From Reinekea sp. G2M2-21 (GTDB lineage: Bacteria > Pseudomonadota > Gammaproteobacteria > Pseudomonadales > Natronospirillaceae): a stretch of 64,000 nt of DNA. The notes beneath the pieces were generated by a model. That model searched no databases. It had not been told where the DNA came from and saw only the letters and a list, made by a program, of their open reading frames with translations. Position numbers and translations under genes: made by a program. Shown in pieces: positions 54,290 through 63,445 of the stretch (within the stretch, counting starts at the first letter, position 1; each line of letters starts with the position of its first letter). The DNA lies in the NCBI RefSeq assembly GCF_015687175.1, contig NZ_JADPQG010000002.1:434001-498000 (forward strand). The letters run 5' to 3'.

Positions 54290-55090
54290 ATGAGCAACAA
54301 GAAACGCGACATCCCGGTGTTTGAACACCCGATTATTGAGACCCACTGCCACCTTGACTATCTCGAAGGTGAAGCGTTGGAACAAACCCTGGCCGATGCC
54401 GCAGCGGTGAATGTTGAGAAAATCGTGACCATCGCGGTGTCACCTGGGAATCTGGCAAAGGTCCGTGAGTTGACCAAAGTCCCCCACATCTGGGGCACTC
54501 AGGGCGTGCACCCGCACGAGGCAGAAGAATTCACAGACGCGACGGCAACGGAAATTCTTGAACACGGAAAAGACGAGAAGATTGTGGCCGTAGGCGAAAT
54601 CGGGCTCGACTATTATTACGATCACGCCGACCGTGACGTGCAGAAAAAGGTCTTTGAGCGACAGCTTGAACTTGCTGTTGAGTTGGATAAGCCGATTGTC
54701 GTGCATACGCGCGAGGCCGATGACGATACTCGCGCCATTCTCAGCAACTTTTCGGCTCACCTGAAGAAAAAGGGTGTTATTCACAGTTTTACGTCGGGTT
54801 TGGCGTTGGCGGAATACTGTTTGAACGAAGGTTTTATGCTTGGCTTTAACGGCATAATAACCTTTAACCGCGCCGATAATGTGCGCGAGGTGCTCAGTGC
54901 AACACCGATGTCACAATTGGTCGTAGAAACCGATGCGCCCTATCTCACCCCGGTGCCGTTCCGAGGGCGTCCAAATGCGCCAAAGTACCTGCCCTTTATT
55001 ATTGAAAAAATCGCCGATGTAAAAGGCGCCAGCATCGATGACGTTCTACAGCAAAGTTACCAGAATGCACAGCGGTTATTCTGGTCGTAA
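54290..55090 (+). CDS. TatD-family metal-dependent DNase
   Basis: 266-residue TIM-barrel amidohydrolase-fold nuclease of the TatD/YcfH group, linked to DNA repair and DNA degradation. Metal ligands are visible in THCHLDYL (HxH), the Glu of AVGEIGLDYYY, the His of IVVHTREADDD and IHSFTSG, and the Asp of VVETDAPYLTPVP. The tail RGRPNAPKYLPFIIEKIA is typical. The ATG at 54290 gives the normal length, although the ribosome site is weak. Which TatD paralogue it is (tatD or ycfH) cannot be settled from this window. Confidence 0.9.
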   Translation: MSNKKRDIPVFEHPIIETHCHLDYLEGEALEQTLADAAAVNVEKIVTIAVSPGNLAKVRELTKVPHIWGTQGVHPHEAEEFTDATATEILEHGKDEKIVAVGEIGLDYYYDHADRDVQKKVFERQLELAVELDKPIVVHTREADDDTRAILSNFSAHLKKKGVIHSFTSGLALAEYCLNEGFMLGFNGIITFNRADNVREVLSATPMSQLVVETDAPYLTPVPFRGRPNAPKYLPFIIEKIADVKGASIDDVLQQSYQNAQRLFWS

Positions 55091-55094
55091 GCCT

Positions 55095-55195
55095 TAGCCC
55101 GGAAATTTTGCTATATCGTTTAAAACAACTCTGTATCCAAGTGTCCTGAGTCAGAAGTTCGCATGAATTCAGCGTGGCACTCAGAGTCCGGGCTA
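55095..55195. repeat. Nested inverted repeats between tatD and the acyltransferase gene
   Basis: TAGCCCGGA (55095-55103) is complementary to TCCGGGCTA (55187-55195), and inside it CTGAGT (near 55146) to ACTCAG (near 55179). The pair spans the gap between two convergent genes and could form a long bidirectional 3' structure. The wide spacing makes this tentative. Confidence 0.35.
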
Positions 55196-56086
55196 GCGCG
55201 TGTTATCGAGCGACTCTAGCAATGCGTCTTTTTCCTGCCACAGCTGCGTAATCCACGCCTGAAACGCGGCTTTGTCGTCGGCGTTATTGGTGTAATCCAT
55301 GGTCAAAAACGCATCTGGAATGTGCCGTTTTTGCAGCCGGATGGTGACTTTGCCGATCCGTCCGCAGGCCACATCCCAGGTGCTCGGTGCGCCGCCTTCA
55401 TAATGCAGAGTGGCATCAATGACTGTACTGAACTTCTCTCCCAGCGCCTGCAAGGCGAAGGCAACGCCCCCGGCTTTTGGTTTAAGCAGGTGTCGGTACG
55501 GCGACTGTTGCTGCTGGTGCTTCGCCTTTGTAAACCGTGTGCCTTCCAAGAAGTTCACCACGCTGGTGGGTTGTTCGGAGAATTTTTCGCAGGCCCTTTT
55601 GGTGGTTTCCAGGTCTTTACCGGCTTTTTCAGGGTGTTTTTCCAAATAGCTCTTCGAATATCGAGACATGAATGGGTAATCCAGCGCCCACCATGCGGCA
55701 CCCGCCACCGGCACCCAGATCAGCTGACTTTTAATGAAGAACTTCAGAACCGGGAGTTTCCGATAGGTCACAAAAAACAGCACAAAAATGTCGAGCCAGC
55801 TTTGGTGGTTGGCGATGATCAGGTTCCACTGCTGCATATCGAGTGTCAGGTCATGCGCCATGTCGAGCTGCACTCGGTGAATGCGGCGTAACCACCAGAG
55901 AATGCCCCCGACCCAGATCAGCGCGACTTCCACAATCAGTGGATTTGCATAGGTCCGCGCCAAGGTCGTCGGCAGTAAAAACCGTAGCAGAATGGCGAGA
56001 AACAGGAAGATGCCCAGAAACAGGGTGTATACGATCAGCGTCAATACGGAGATAACGCCCTTGAAAGTAGAAAATAATTTGCGCAC
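55193..56086 (-). CDS. YihG-like acyltransferase of the LPLAT family
   Basis: 297-residue inner-membrane protein with an N-terminal transmembrane helix pair. The acyltransferase motif I is NHQSWLD (Hx4D, about residue 93), and motif III is FLEGTRFTKAK. Such enzymes transfer acyl chains to glycerol-phosphate lipids; YihG is an accessory LPA acyltransferase affecting phospholipid composition. The start appears to be GTG at 56086, as no in-frame ATG is near and the next residues RKLFSTFKGVISVL form a plausible basic N-terminus before the first helix. Confidence 0.85.
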   Translation of the reverse strand: MRKLFSTFKGVISVLTLIVYTLFLGIFLFLAILLRFLLPTTLARTYANPLIVEVALIWVGGILWWLRRIHRVQLDMAHDLTLDMQQWNLIIANHQSWLDIFVLFFVTYRKLPVLKFFIKSQLIWVPVAGAAWWALDYPFMSRYSKSYLEKHPEKAGKDLETTKRACEKFSEQPTSVVNFLEGTRFTKAKHQQQQSPYRHLLKPKAGGVAFALQALGEKFSTVIDATLHYEGGAPSTWDVACGRIGKVTIRLQKRHIPDAFLTMDYTNNADDKAAFQAWITQLWQEKDALLESLDNTR

Positions 56087-56114
56087 GTTGCTATGTTTTT
56101 TTTGACTAAAAAGT

Positions 56115-56786
56115 CTATTTTTCCGTCGTTGCCGATGTTTTGCAAGTCTGCGGCTTGGTTAGAAACACCATATCCCGGCCTTCAAATGCGACCTCAGATG
56201 CGCCCATGACTTCGGCCAGCCAGCGAAAGGTGTTCTCATGATAAAAGCAGACGTGGGTAGGGTCGTTTTTGTACTGCCAGTTCTGGAAGCGTTCTTTATT
56301 GATTACACGCTGCGTCATAACACCCAGAACGCCGCTTGGACTCAGTTGTGACCATAATTGCTCAAGTTGCGGTCGAGGTTGATGCAGGTGTTCAATGACT
56401 TCAGTCATGACGATGGCATCGTACGTTTGGTTTAACGCCTGTGTGTCGGGGTAATAAAACAGATCGTACAGAAAAACCTGATAACCCAGCGCTTTCAGTT
56501 GTTCGGCTAAGGCCGGTGCCGGTCCACATCCAAAATCCAATACGCGTGCTTGATTTGGTAACCGGTTGCGCAATGGCTCAACCATCCGAGCCAGAAAGGC
56601 ATTGTATCCCGCGTCGTTAACATCGTTTTCGTGCAGGTCGTATTCCGCTTTCTCTTCCGATTGCGTTGGCCAGCTTTGCGGGTCGGCAAACACCAACGCA
56701 CATTTTGAACATTGCAAATAGGTTCGCCGAGCATCGGTAAAGAATTGTTCACAGGCGGACTGACAAAGGACGCACGACGCAGGCAT
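56115..56786 (-). CDS. SAM-dependent methyltransferase with zinc-ribbon-like N-terminus
   Basis: 223-residue cytoplasmic class I methyltransferase. Residues 5-35 carry two Cys pairs (CVLCQSAC, CSKCALVF) that probably bind zinc. The Rossmann core follows: motif I VLDFGCGPAPALAEQL, acidic loop LYDLFYYPD, and AIVMTEVIEHLHQPRPQL. Similar two-part enzymes modify small molecules or sugars, but the substrate here is unknown. I chose the ATG at 56786; a GTG two codons upstream (56792) is possible. It is 28 bases upstream of the acyltransferase in the same direction, so the two may share a message. Confidence 0.8.
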   Translation of the reverse strand: MPASCVLCQSACEQFFTDARRTYLQCSKCALVFADPQSWPTQSEEKAEYDLHENDVNDAGYNAFLARMVEPLRNRLPNQARVLDFGCGPAPALAEQLKALGYQVFLYDLFYYPDTQALNQTYDAIVMTEVIEHLHQPRPQLEQLWSQLSPSGVLGVMTQRVINKERFQNWQYKNDPTHVCFYHENTFRWLAEVMGASEVAFEGRDMVFLTKPQTCKTSATTEK

Positions 56787-56975
56787 AAACACTCGTAGAA
56801 ATGGGCATAATCAGGCGCAGCAGCTTAACCGATGGTTCGTGTACAGGCAAAATTCTGACCATTCAGCCATTAAAGTCGCGTTCTAAGGTGACTGATTTAT
56901 TTAGGCGCGCTCTACCACCGCTCTAGAACATTACGGTATAGTGCGGTGCTTTCGGTATGGAAATTCTCTGTCTTT

Positions 56976-57431
56976 ATGGATATCCGACAATTAGATCTGA
57001 CAAATGAGCGTTTGGTGCTGGAAGCCTTGGCCATTCACTGCACCTGCCCTTTGGAGTGGGGTGGCGACCTGGCACTCGACAGCAACGGTGTTGCAGAGAA
57101 TTTAGCCAAGCTCGACGCTCATTATCCGAAAACCATATTTTACCTGCAAGATCATAATCGCATTGTGGGCATTTATTGGCTGGAAGTACCGGTGCGTCGT
57201 CGTGGGTTTATCCGTTCGTTGTGGGTAGATCCCGCTTATCGTCGTGCCGGTATAGCGACCCGGATGAAACAGCTCGGCGATGCCTGGTTTGCGGAGCATG
57301 ATGTACGTTCGGTTGAGACGATCATCGATGTTAAGAACGCTCTGATGATGGAAAAATACCGCGAACTGGGTTTTGTTCAGAAAGGCGATAGCTTTGTTAA
57401 AGTGTTTGAGGCGGATCGTGTGGCGGTTTAA
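56976..57431 (+). CDS. GNAT-family N-acetyltransferase
   Basis: 151-residue acetyl-CoA-dependent acyltransferase. Motif A, which binds acetyl-CoA pyrophosphate, is IRSLWVDPAYRRAGIATRMKQLG (Q/RxxGxG/A as RRAGIA). The later ALMMEKYRELGFVQKGDSF is the usual motif B ending. The substrate is unknown. The ATG at 56976 is preferred to an in-frame GTG at 56946. Confidence 0.82.
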   Translation: MDIRQLDLTNERLVLEALAIHCTCPLEWGGDLALDSNGVAENLAKLDAHYPKTIFYLQDHNRIVGIYWLEVPVRRRGFIRSLWVDPAYRRAGIATRMKQLGDAWFAEHDVRSVETIIDVKNALMMEKYRELGFVQKGDSFVKVFEADRVAV

Positions 57432-57440
57432 CGAGACGCT

Positions 57441-57632
57441 TTAAGCGGGTTGTTTGTCGATGTATTCCTGAGCCTGACGCACCGCATCCTGGCTCAGTTT
57501 GAAGTTCTCTGTCCGAAACGTTGGCTGCACACGATTCGGAACAAACGCAAACCAAGTCGCATCCTTATCCTGATATAAATCGACCTGGATACCTTTGTAA
57601 GACTTCCTGATGTGGTGTTTGTATTTGTGCAT
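57441..57632 (-). CDS. Small conserved-looking protein coupled to rsmE
   Basis: 63-residue basic, soluble protein with no family that I recognise. Its ATG overlaps the rsmE stop codon (TAATG), which means translation is coupled to RsmE. The sequence (KHHIRKSYKGIQVDLYQDKDATWFAF) reads as a short beta-rich fold with a final helix (AVRQAQEYIDK). The coupling is the main reason to accept it as real. Confidence 0.6.
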   Translation of the reverse strand: MHKYKHHIRKSYKGIQVDLYQDKDATWFAFVPNRVQPTFRTENFKLSQDAVRQAQEYIDKQPA

Positions 57633-58357
57633 TAGAAGTCACCCCACTTCATCTGCAACAGGCTCAAAATAGCCACGGGGGCCGTTTCCGTGCGCAGTAT
57701 TCTTGGGCCGAGTTGCCAGCTTAAAAAATCATTCTGGTGCGCAAAACGAACTTCATCGTCTGTTAACCCGCCTTCGGGACCGACCAGGAAGCTGACCGAC
57801 TGAGGCGTTTGCTCTGGCCAGGCGGGTTCGGTTGCGGCGGTATGGAAGACCAACTGCACGTCGCTGTCTTGCGTTGTCGTCCAATCCTGCAGCGACTTTG
57901 TCGGGTATAAAATCGGCAATGTATCGCGGTAGCATTGCTCACAGGCCGCAACGATAACACCCTGCCAATGCGCCATTTTTTTCTCCGCCCGCTCGGCATT
58001 CAGGCGCAGATCGCAACGCTCACTGGTCAGGGGGGTGATTGAAGTCACTCCCATTTCGGTGGCTTTTTGGATGGCAAAATCGAAACGGTCGCCTTTGCTC
58101 ATCACAATGCCCATATGCGTATGCAACGGTGATTCTGGTGTGCCGATCAATGCCTGGCGAAGCTTCACCTGAGCCTGTTTTTTGCCCACATTGCACAACT
58201 CCGCAGCGAAGCGCTGACCGTGGCCGTTGAAAATTTCAAGCGGTGCACCATCGCCTAAGCGCAGGACCTTAACCAAGTGTTGGAAGACCGATGCAGGCAG
58301 GTCCAAAATCTGGTTTTCGGCGGTAGCGGATTCAAGGTAAGCACGGATGGTTCGCAT
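57632..58357 (-). CDS. rsmE: 16S rRNA m3U1498 methyltransferase RsmE
   Basis: 241-residue SPOUT-class enzyme that methylates N3 of U1498 in 16S rRNA. It has the N-terminal PUA-like domain and the knotted C-terminal SAM site with FLVGPEGGLTDDEV and LGPRILRTETAPVAIL, both hallmark RsmE sequences. It lies downstream of the lipoprotein gene by 31 bases and is coupled to a 63-residue ORF. Confidence 0.95.
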   Translation of the reverse strand: MRTIRAYLESATAENQILDLPASVFQHLVKVLRLGDGAPLEIFNGHGQRFAAELCNVGKKQAQVKLRQALIGTPESPLHTHMGIVMSKGDRFDFAIQKATEMGVTSITPLTSERCDLRLNAERAEKKMAHWQGVIVAACEQCYRDTLPILYPTKSLQDWTTTQDSDVQLVFHTAATEPAWPEQTPQSVSFLVGPEGGLTDDEVRFAHQNDFLSWQLGPRILRTETAPVAILSLLQMKWGDF

Positions 58358-58388
58358 AACAGATTCTCAGACTCGACAAGCAGGAGGA

Positions 58389-58808
58389 TTAAAGCTCAAT
58401 ACCGCAGGCGGCTAGCCGTTCGGCCTGTAAGCCAAACTCAGCGACCCAGTCTCGGAGCATACAGTCGCGATACTCTTGGGCGTACTGAATTGCGTTTTCC
58501 TGAGTTTCAGCAAAGCTGGCAGGCCAGGCTTGCAGCAGTTTGGGTCCGCAGCGTTCGGCGGACGCTTCGACACTGGCAGCGCACAGTTCGCTGGGCATTT
58601 GCAGGCAGGCAATGCCCGGGTCCTGCTCACACAAAAGCGTTGGCGCCTGCTGATTCAGATACTGAATAAAAATAACCGACGGTACCATGGCCGTCGCGTC
58701 ATCTTTTGTCGTTTCTGCCACAGATTGCGTTTTTTCTATGGCGGTGTCGTCTGCGCAGGCCGTCACCATGGTCAGTAGCGCAGCGAGTCCCACTGCCGCG
58801 TGCTTCAT
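58389..58808 (-). CDS. Small hypothetical lipoprotein overlapping argC
   Basis: 139-residue predicted lipoprotein. The signal peptide MKHAAVGLAALLTMVTAC gives a lipobox MVTAC with Cys18 as the lipid site. The mature part has several Cys residues (CEQDPGIACLQ, CAASV, CGPKLL, CMLRDW, CGIEL) that may form disulfides. No family was recognised. Its ATG overlaps the argC stop (ATGA), so the gene is probably coupled to argC although no functional link is obvious. Confidence 0.6.
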   Translation of the reverse strand: MKHAAVGLAALLTMVTACADDTAIEKTQSVAETTKDDATAMVPSVIFIQYLNQQAPTLLCEQDPGIACLQMPSELCAASVEASAERCGPKLLQAWPASFAETQENAIQYAQEYRDCMLRDWVAEFGLQAERLAACGIEL

Positions 58809-59752
58809 AATGTCAGCCCGATGGTTTCATCCAGGCCGAAGCGGCAATTCATGTTCTGTACGGCAGCACCAGACGCGCCTTTGCCCAGATTATCCAGGCG
58901 AGCCGTGAGGAACACCCGATCCTGAGATGAAAACACGAACAGCTCGATTCGGTTGGTCCCGTTACAGGCGGTCGCTTCGAGAAAACCCTGGTCCAATTGG
59001 CTGTCGTCGTTTAACGCAAAGAGTTTGACGAAAGGCTCATCAGCATAGGTGAGCGCCAATGTTTGATGAATGCTCTCGGCAGTGCCCTTAATCGCATGTT
59101 CATGCAACGCTATGGAGACCAACATGCCCTGTTCAACGTTGGCTACGGTGGGTACAAACACAGGCGCGTGTGTTAATCCGCTGATCTGTTGCATTTCGGG
59201 TAAGTGCTTATGATTCAGATCCAGATTTTTCAAACGTGCGGACGCTTTGGCTGCTTCGCTACCGTCTTTGCTGCGGTAGTCCGCGATCATGGCGTTACCT
59301 CCACCACTGAACCCGGTAATGGCCTGGACCGTCATTGCATAATCTTTTGGAATGAGATCGGCTTGTACCAAAGGTGCAATCAGCGTAGTCATGCCACTGG
59401 GGTAACAACCCGGGTTGGCGATCCGATTGGATTGTTTGATCTTGGCGCGTAAGCCGGGCAATTCCGGTACCCCATACACCCAGTTGGGATCGACACGAAA
59501 GGCAGATGAGGCATCAATGATCACCGTATCCGGGTTGTCGACCAAAGCAACCGCCTGACGCGAGGCATCATCGGGTAAACACAAAAACACGACATCCGCT
59601 TTGTTCAGAAATTCACGGCGCAGGTCGGGGTCTTTCTTTTGAGCTTCGGGAATGCTGATGACCTCAACATTCGGGTGTGCGGCGAGGCGTTCCTGAATCT
59701 GTAGGCCGGTGGTGCCGTATTGGCCATCGATATAAGCGGTAATTGTTTCCAT
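58805..59752 (-). CDS. argC: N-acetyl-gamma-glutamyl-phosphate reductase, type 2
   Basis: 315-residue NADPH-dependent arginine-pathway enzyme. The N-terminus is AYIDGQYGTTGLQI, the short type 2 form of the dinucleotide-binding loop. The catalytic Cys is in IANPGCYPSGM and the catalytic His region follows. At 315 residues it is close to the short type 2 enzyme and clearly shorter than type 1 (about 340). It is followed by an overlapping lipoprotein gene. Confidence 0.93.
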   Translation of the reverse strand: METITAYIDGQYGTTGLQIQERLAAHPNVEVISIPEAQKKDPDLRREFLNKADVVFLCLPDDASRQAVALVDNPDTVIIDASSAFRVDPNWVYGVPELPGLRAKIKQSNRIANPGCYPSGMTTLIAPLVQADLIPKDYAMTVQAITGFSGGGNAMIADYRSKDGSEAAKASARLKNLDLNHKHLPEMQQISGLTHAPVFVPTVANVEQGMLVSIALHEHAIKGTAESIHQTLALTYADEPFVKLFALNDDSQLDQGFLEATACNGTNRIELFVFSSQDRVFLTARLDNLGKGASGAAVQNMNCRFGLDETIGLTL

Positions 59753-59813
59753 GTCTGCAAGTCATCATTCGCTGGGCAAGAGCCGCGATTATAGGCTATT
59801 CCATGCCATAACG

Positions 59814-59843
59814 AAAAAGCCGAGTTGCGCAACCCGGCTTTTT
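59814..59843 (-). terminator. Terminator of metF
   Basis: Long hairpin AAAAAGCCGAGTTGC / GCAACCCGGCTTTTT with one mismatch. On the minus strand it ends in a T5 run and lies 30 bases after the metF stop; on the plus strand it has an even longer T-rich tail, so it may work both ways. Confidence 0.8.
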
Positions 59844-59872
59844 ATTTTTTGCAGTACTGCTGTGTGAGTCTG

Positions 59873-60709
59873 TTAAGCCTTAAGTCTTTCAAGGATCGCC
59901 AAGGTTGGTGCGGATTGGTTCATGCTGTAAAAGTGCAGCTTAGGTGCTCCAGCGGCAATCAATTCCTGGCACAGATCGACCACGAAGTTCAGGCCAATAC
60001 GCTGGATTCGGCTGACGTCATCGCCACAGGTCTGCAGCGCTTGTCGCATCCAGCGGGGAATGTCCGCGCCACAGGCATCGGAAAAGCGCGCCAGATTACT
60101 GTAGTTGGTAATCGGCATGATGCCGGGAACTATGTCAATATCGCAATCACGACGGCGAACTTCATCAACAAAATGTTTATAGGCATTCACGTTATAGAAG
60201 TATTGGGTAATCGCGCTGTCGGCGCCAGCCTTTGCCTTAGCCACAAAATTGTCGATGTCTTTATCCAGATTCGGCGCTTGCGGGTGCATTTCCGGGTAGG
60301 CCGCCACTTCAATATGAAACGCCTTGCCGAACTCAGCTTTGACAAATGCGACCAAGTCCGACGCATAATTAAAGTCGCCACCTGTACCCATCATTCCGCT
60401 TGGCAAATCACCACGCAAGGCCACAATGCGTTTAATACCGGCGTTCTGGTACTTAATCAGTAAGTCGCGAATGGCATCCGCTTTGGAACCAATGCACGAC
60501 AGATGAGGCGCAGCCGGAACGCCACGCTGATTGAGTTCAATCACCGTGTTGATGGTACGCTCCTGAGTGGAACCACCAGCACCGTAGGTGACGCTGAAGA
60601 ATTCCGGGTTGGCAACTTTTAATTCGTCATGCGCTTTCAGTAATTTTTCATAACCGACATCGGTTTTTGGGGGGAAAAATTCAAACGAAACAGGTACTGG
60701 AGTATTCAT
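59873..60709 (-). CDS. metF: 5,10-methylenetetrahydrofolate reductase
   Basis: 278-residue flavin-linked TIM-barrel enzyme that makes the 5-methyl-THF used by methionine synthase. Marks include SFEFFPPKTD at the N-terminus (catalytic Glu), VTYGAGGS, HLSCIG, RGDLPSG and ITQYFYN. I chose the ATG at 60709, because family members begin just before the FEFFPP strand; the open frame extends upstream to 60778. It lies downstream of ahcY in the same direction, separated by a strong hairpin. Confidence 0.95.
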   Translation of the reverse strand: MNTPVPVSFEFFPPKTDVGYEKLLKAHDELKVANPEFFSVTYGAGGSTQERTINTVIELNQRGVPAAPHLSCIGSKADAIRDLLIKYQNAGIKRIVALRGDLPSGMMGTGGDFNYASDLVAFVKAEFGKAFHIEVAAYPEMHPQAPNLDKDIDNFVAKAKAGADSAITQYFYNVNAYKHFVDEVRRRDCDIDIVPGIMPITNYSNLARFSDACGADIPRWMRQALQTCGDDVSRIQRIGLNFVVDLCQELIAAGAPKLHFYSMNQSAPTLAILERLKA

Positions 60710-60762
60710 TGCTATTTTCTTAGTTGAGTTAGGCTGGAAGGGTTCTTGAGGAAATAAGCAAG

Positions 60763-60800
60763 ATGTGATGCTTAACACCCTAAGGCGCTAAGCATCACAT
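60763..60800 (-). terminator. 12-bp hairpin between ahcY and metF
   Basis: ATGTGATGCTTA (60763-60774) and TAAGCATCACAT (60789-60800) form a perfect 12-bp stem with a 14-nt loop. It begins 12 bases after the ahcY stop and ends 54 bases before the metF start. There is no clear T tract after it, so partial termination, mRNA stabilisation or metF leader regulation are all possible. Confidence 0.55.
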
Positions 60801-60811
60801 TCGTCTAACGC

Positions 60812-62194
60812 TTAGTACTTATACTCTTCCGGTTTAAATGGACCTTCCACTGGTACATTGATGTACTTCGCCTGTTCCGCCGTCAGTTTAGTAAGCACGC
60901 CACCGAAACCTTTGACCATTTCTGCAGCGACTTCTTCGTCGAGTTTCTTCGGCAACACCTTCACGTACAGGTTAGCGGCTTTCTCGTCTTCTGGCAGGTC
61001 GGCAAACTTGGCTTCATACAAGTACATTTGCGCCAGAACCTGGTTGGCAAACGAGCCATCCATAATGCGGCTTGGGTGACCGGTCGCGTTACCCAGGTTA
61101 ACCAGTCGACCTTCGCTCAACAGAATAATGAAGTCAGACGTGTCATCGCTGCGGTAAATCTGGTGCACCTGGGGTTTTACTTCTTCCCACTTCCAGTTTT
61201 CACGCATGAACTTGGTGTCGATCTCGTTATCAAAGTGGCCGATGTTGCACACCACGGCGCCTTTCTTAACGGCGGCTAACATGTGCTTGTCGCAGACGTT
61301 GGTGTTGCCGGTGGTGGTGACAATCAAGTCGGTATTGGCCAGCAGACCTGTGTTTATTGATGCCGCTGTACCATCGTTTTGACCGTTGATAAACGGAGAC
61401 ACGATTTCGAAGCCGTCCATACACGCTTGCATCGCGCAGATTGGATCGATCTCTGTGACTTTCACAATCATGCCTTCCTGACGCAAAGAGGCTGCCGAGC
61501 CTTTACCCACGTCACCGTAACCGATGACCAGCGCTTTTTTACCGGCCAGTAAGTGGTCTGTACCGCGCTTGATGGCGTCGTTCAACGAGTGACGGCAACC
61601 ATACTTGTTGTCGTTCTTTGATTTGGTTACGGCATCGTTCACGTTGATGGCAGGCACTTTCAGTATGCCTTCCTGCAGCATCTCCAATAAACGGTGCACG
61701 CCGGTGGTGGTTTCTTCAGAAATACCGTGAATCTGACTTAACAACTGTGGGTATTTACTGTGAACCATTTCAGTCAAGTCGCCGCCATCGTCCAGGATCA
61801 TGTTGGCATCCCAAACCTCAGTGCTTTCTTTTTCGGCCAGAATGGTCTGCTCAATACACCACAGAAATTCTTCTTCGGTTTCGCCTTTCCAGGCAAACAC
61901 CGGAATACCCGCAGCCGCAATAGCCGCTGCCGCGTGATCCTGTGTCGAGAAGATATTGCACGATGACCAGCGCACGTCTGCACCGAGATCAACCAGTGTC
62001 TCGATTAACACCGCTGTTTGAATGGTCATGTGAATACAACCCATGATCTTCGCGCCTGCCAGAGGCTGTTCCGCTTTGTATTTTGTGCGCAGGGCCATTA
62101 GGGCTGGCATTTCGCTTTCGGCGATGGCGATTTCTTTGCGGCCCCAATCGGCCAGAGAAATGTCTGCGACTTTGTAATCGGTGAAGTTTGACAT
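60812..62194 (-). CDS. ahcY: Adenosylhomocysteinase
   Basis: 460-residue NAD-dependent hydrolase that removes S-adenosylhomocysteine, the product of all SAM-dependent methyl transfers. Family marks are [38 protein letters not shown], the NAD-binding [15 protein letters not shown], and the C-terminal [19 protein letters not shown] chose the ATG at 62194, preceded by AGGAAG; the upstream extension to 62236 lies across a hairpin. It is downstream of metK and upstream of metF. Confidence 0.97.
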   Translation of the reverse strand: MSNFTDYKVADISLADWGRKEIAIAESEMPALMALRTKYKAEQPLAGAKIMGCIHMTIQTAVLIETLVDLGADVRWSSCNIFSTQDHAAAAIAAAGIPVFAWKGETEEEFLWCIEQTILAEKESTEVWDANMILDDGGDLTEMVHSKYPQLLSQIHGISEETTTGVHRLLEMLQEGILKVPAINVNDAVTKSKNDNKYGCRHSLNDAIKRGTDHLLAGKKALVIGYGDVGKGSAASLRQEGMIVKVTEIDPICAMQACMDGFEIVSPFINGQNDGTAASINTGLLANTDLIVTTTGNTNVCDKHMLAAVKKGAVVCNIGHFDNEIDTKFMRENWKWEEVKPQVHQIYRSDDTSDFIILLSEGRLVNLGNATGHPSRIMDGSFANQVLAQMYLYEAKFADLPEDEKAANLYVKVLPKKLDEEVAAEMVKGFGGVLTKLTAEQAKYINVPVEGPFKPEEYKY

Positions 62195-62222
62195 AGTGAG
62201 CTTCCTAAATGAGGTTTGGTTT

Positions 62223-62244
62223 CGACCCGTTCGCAAACGGGTCG
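62223..62244 (-). promoter_or_regulatory. 9-bp hairpin in the ahcY leader
   Basis: CGACCCGTT-N4-AACGGGTCG, a perfect inverted repeat lying between the metK stop and the ahcY ribosome site. There is no T tract. It could be an attenuator, a processing site or an operator. I looked for the SAH riboswitch fold and did not see its conserved core. Confidence 0.5.
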
Positions 62245-62258
62245 GTATCGTTATTTAG

Positions 62259-63413
62259 TTAAAGACCGGCGCCCGCTTTTAAGGCGTCGACTTTGTCCGT
62301 GTTTTCCCAGCTGAACCCTTCACGACCGAAGTGGCCATAGGCAGCTGTTGGCCGGTAAATTGGCTTGCGCAGGTCGAGCATTTCGATGATGCCGCGCGGA
62401 CGCAGGTCAAAATGTTCGCGAACGAGTTCGGCAATTTTCTGTTCGGACACTTTGTGGGTACCGAAGGTATTGATCGAAATGGACGTCGGTTCAGCAACAC
62501 CAATGGCGTAAGACACCTGAATTTCACAACGATCGGCTAACCCGGCAGCGACAATGTTTTTCGCAACATAACGACCGGCGTAAGCAGCGGAGCGGTCAAC
62601 TTTGGATGGATCTTTGCCAGAGAAGGCACCACCACCATGGCGAGCCATACCACCGTAGGTATCAACGATAATTTTCCGTCCGGTTAGACCACAGTCGCCC
62701 ACCGGTCCACCAATAACAAAGATACCGGTCGGGTTGATGTGGAATTTGGTATCGGCGTGCAGCCAATCACTCGGCAGAACTTCTTTAACGATGTTTTCCA
62801 GAACAGCTTCGCGTAAGTCGTCCAATTTAATGTCGGGGTTGTGTTGAGTGGACAAGACAACCGCGTCAACGGCAACGGGTTTGCCGTTTTCATACCGCAG
62901 CGTTACCTGAGATTTCGCGTCTGGGCGTAACCAGGGCAAAGTGCCGTTTTTACGCAACTTGGCTTGTTGTTCAACCAAACGGTGCGCGTAAAAAATCGGT
63001 GCTGGCATAAAGGTGTCTGTTTCGTTGGTTGCGTAACCAAACATCAGACCCTGGTCTCCGGCACCAAGGTCTTTGTCTTCGGCTTCATCAACACCGATGG
63101 CGATGTCTGACGATTGTTTGCCAATGGCATTTAACACAGCACAGGAAGCACCATCGAAACCCACGTCAGAAGAGTTGTAGCCTATGTCGTTAATGACATC
63201 ACGGACGATGTCTTCCAGGTCAACATAGGTCGAAGTGCGAACTTCACCGGCGATGACCGCCATTCCGGTTTTTACCAGTGTTTCCACTGCAACGCGGGCG
63301 TGGGGATCTTCACTGATAATGGCATCCAGAACTGCGTCCGAAATCTGATCGGCCATTTTGTCCGGGTGCCCTTCTGAAACGCTTTCGGATGTAAATAAAG
63401 AATATTCGCTCAT
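62259..63413 (-). CDS. metK: S-adenosylmethionine synthetase
   Basis: 384-residue enzyme that makes SAM from methionine and ATP. Signatures are [24 protein letters not shown], the ATP-binding [12 protein letters not shown], and the P-loop-like [19 protein letters not shown]. Length matches E. coli MetK exactly. The ATG at 63413 has an AGGA site. With ahcY and metF it provides three steps of the SAM/methyl cycle, with the ArsR-like regulator gene upstream. Confidence 0.98.
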   Translation of the reverse strand: MSEYSLFTSESVSEGHPDKMADQISDAVLDAIISEDPHARVAVETLVKTGMAVIAGEVRTSTYVDLEDIVRDVINDIGYNSSDVGFDGASCAVLNAIGKQSSDIAIGVDEAEDKDLGAGDQGLMFGYATNETDTFMPAPIFYAHRLVEQQAKLRKNGTLPWLRPDAKSQVTLRYENGKPVAVDAVVLSTQHNPDIKLDDLREAVLENIVKEVLPSDWLHADTKFHINPTGIFVIGGPVGDCGLTGRKIIVDTYGGMARHGGGAFSGKDPSKVDRSAAYAGRYVAKNIVAAGLADRCEIQVSYAIGVAEPTSISINTFGTHKVSEQKIAELVREHFDLRPRGIIEMLDLRKPIYRPTAAYGHFGREGFSWENTDKVDALKAGAGL

Positions 63414-63445
63414 CTGCTGTGTCCTGTGGTTAAGCTTGTATAATG

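Noticed and set aside
62195-62258. SAH riboswitch upstream of ahcY
   Set aside because: Only a simple 9-bp hairpin is visible; the gap is too short and the conserved core was not found.
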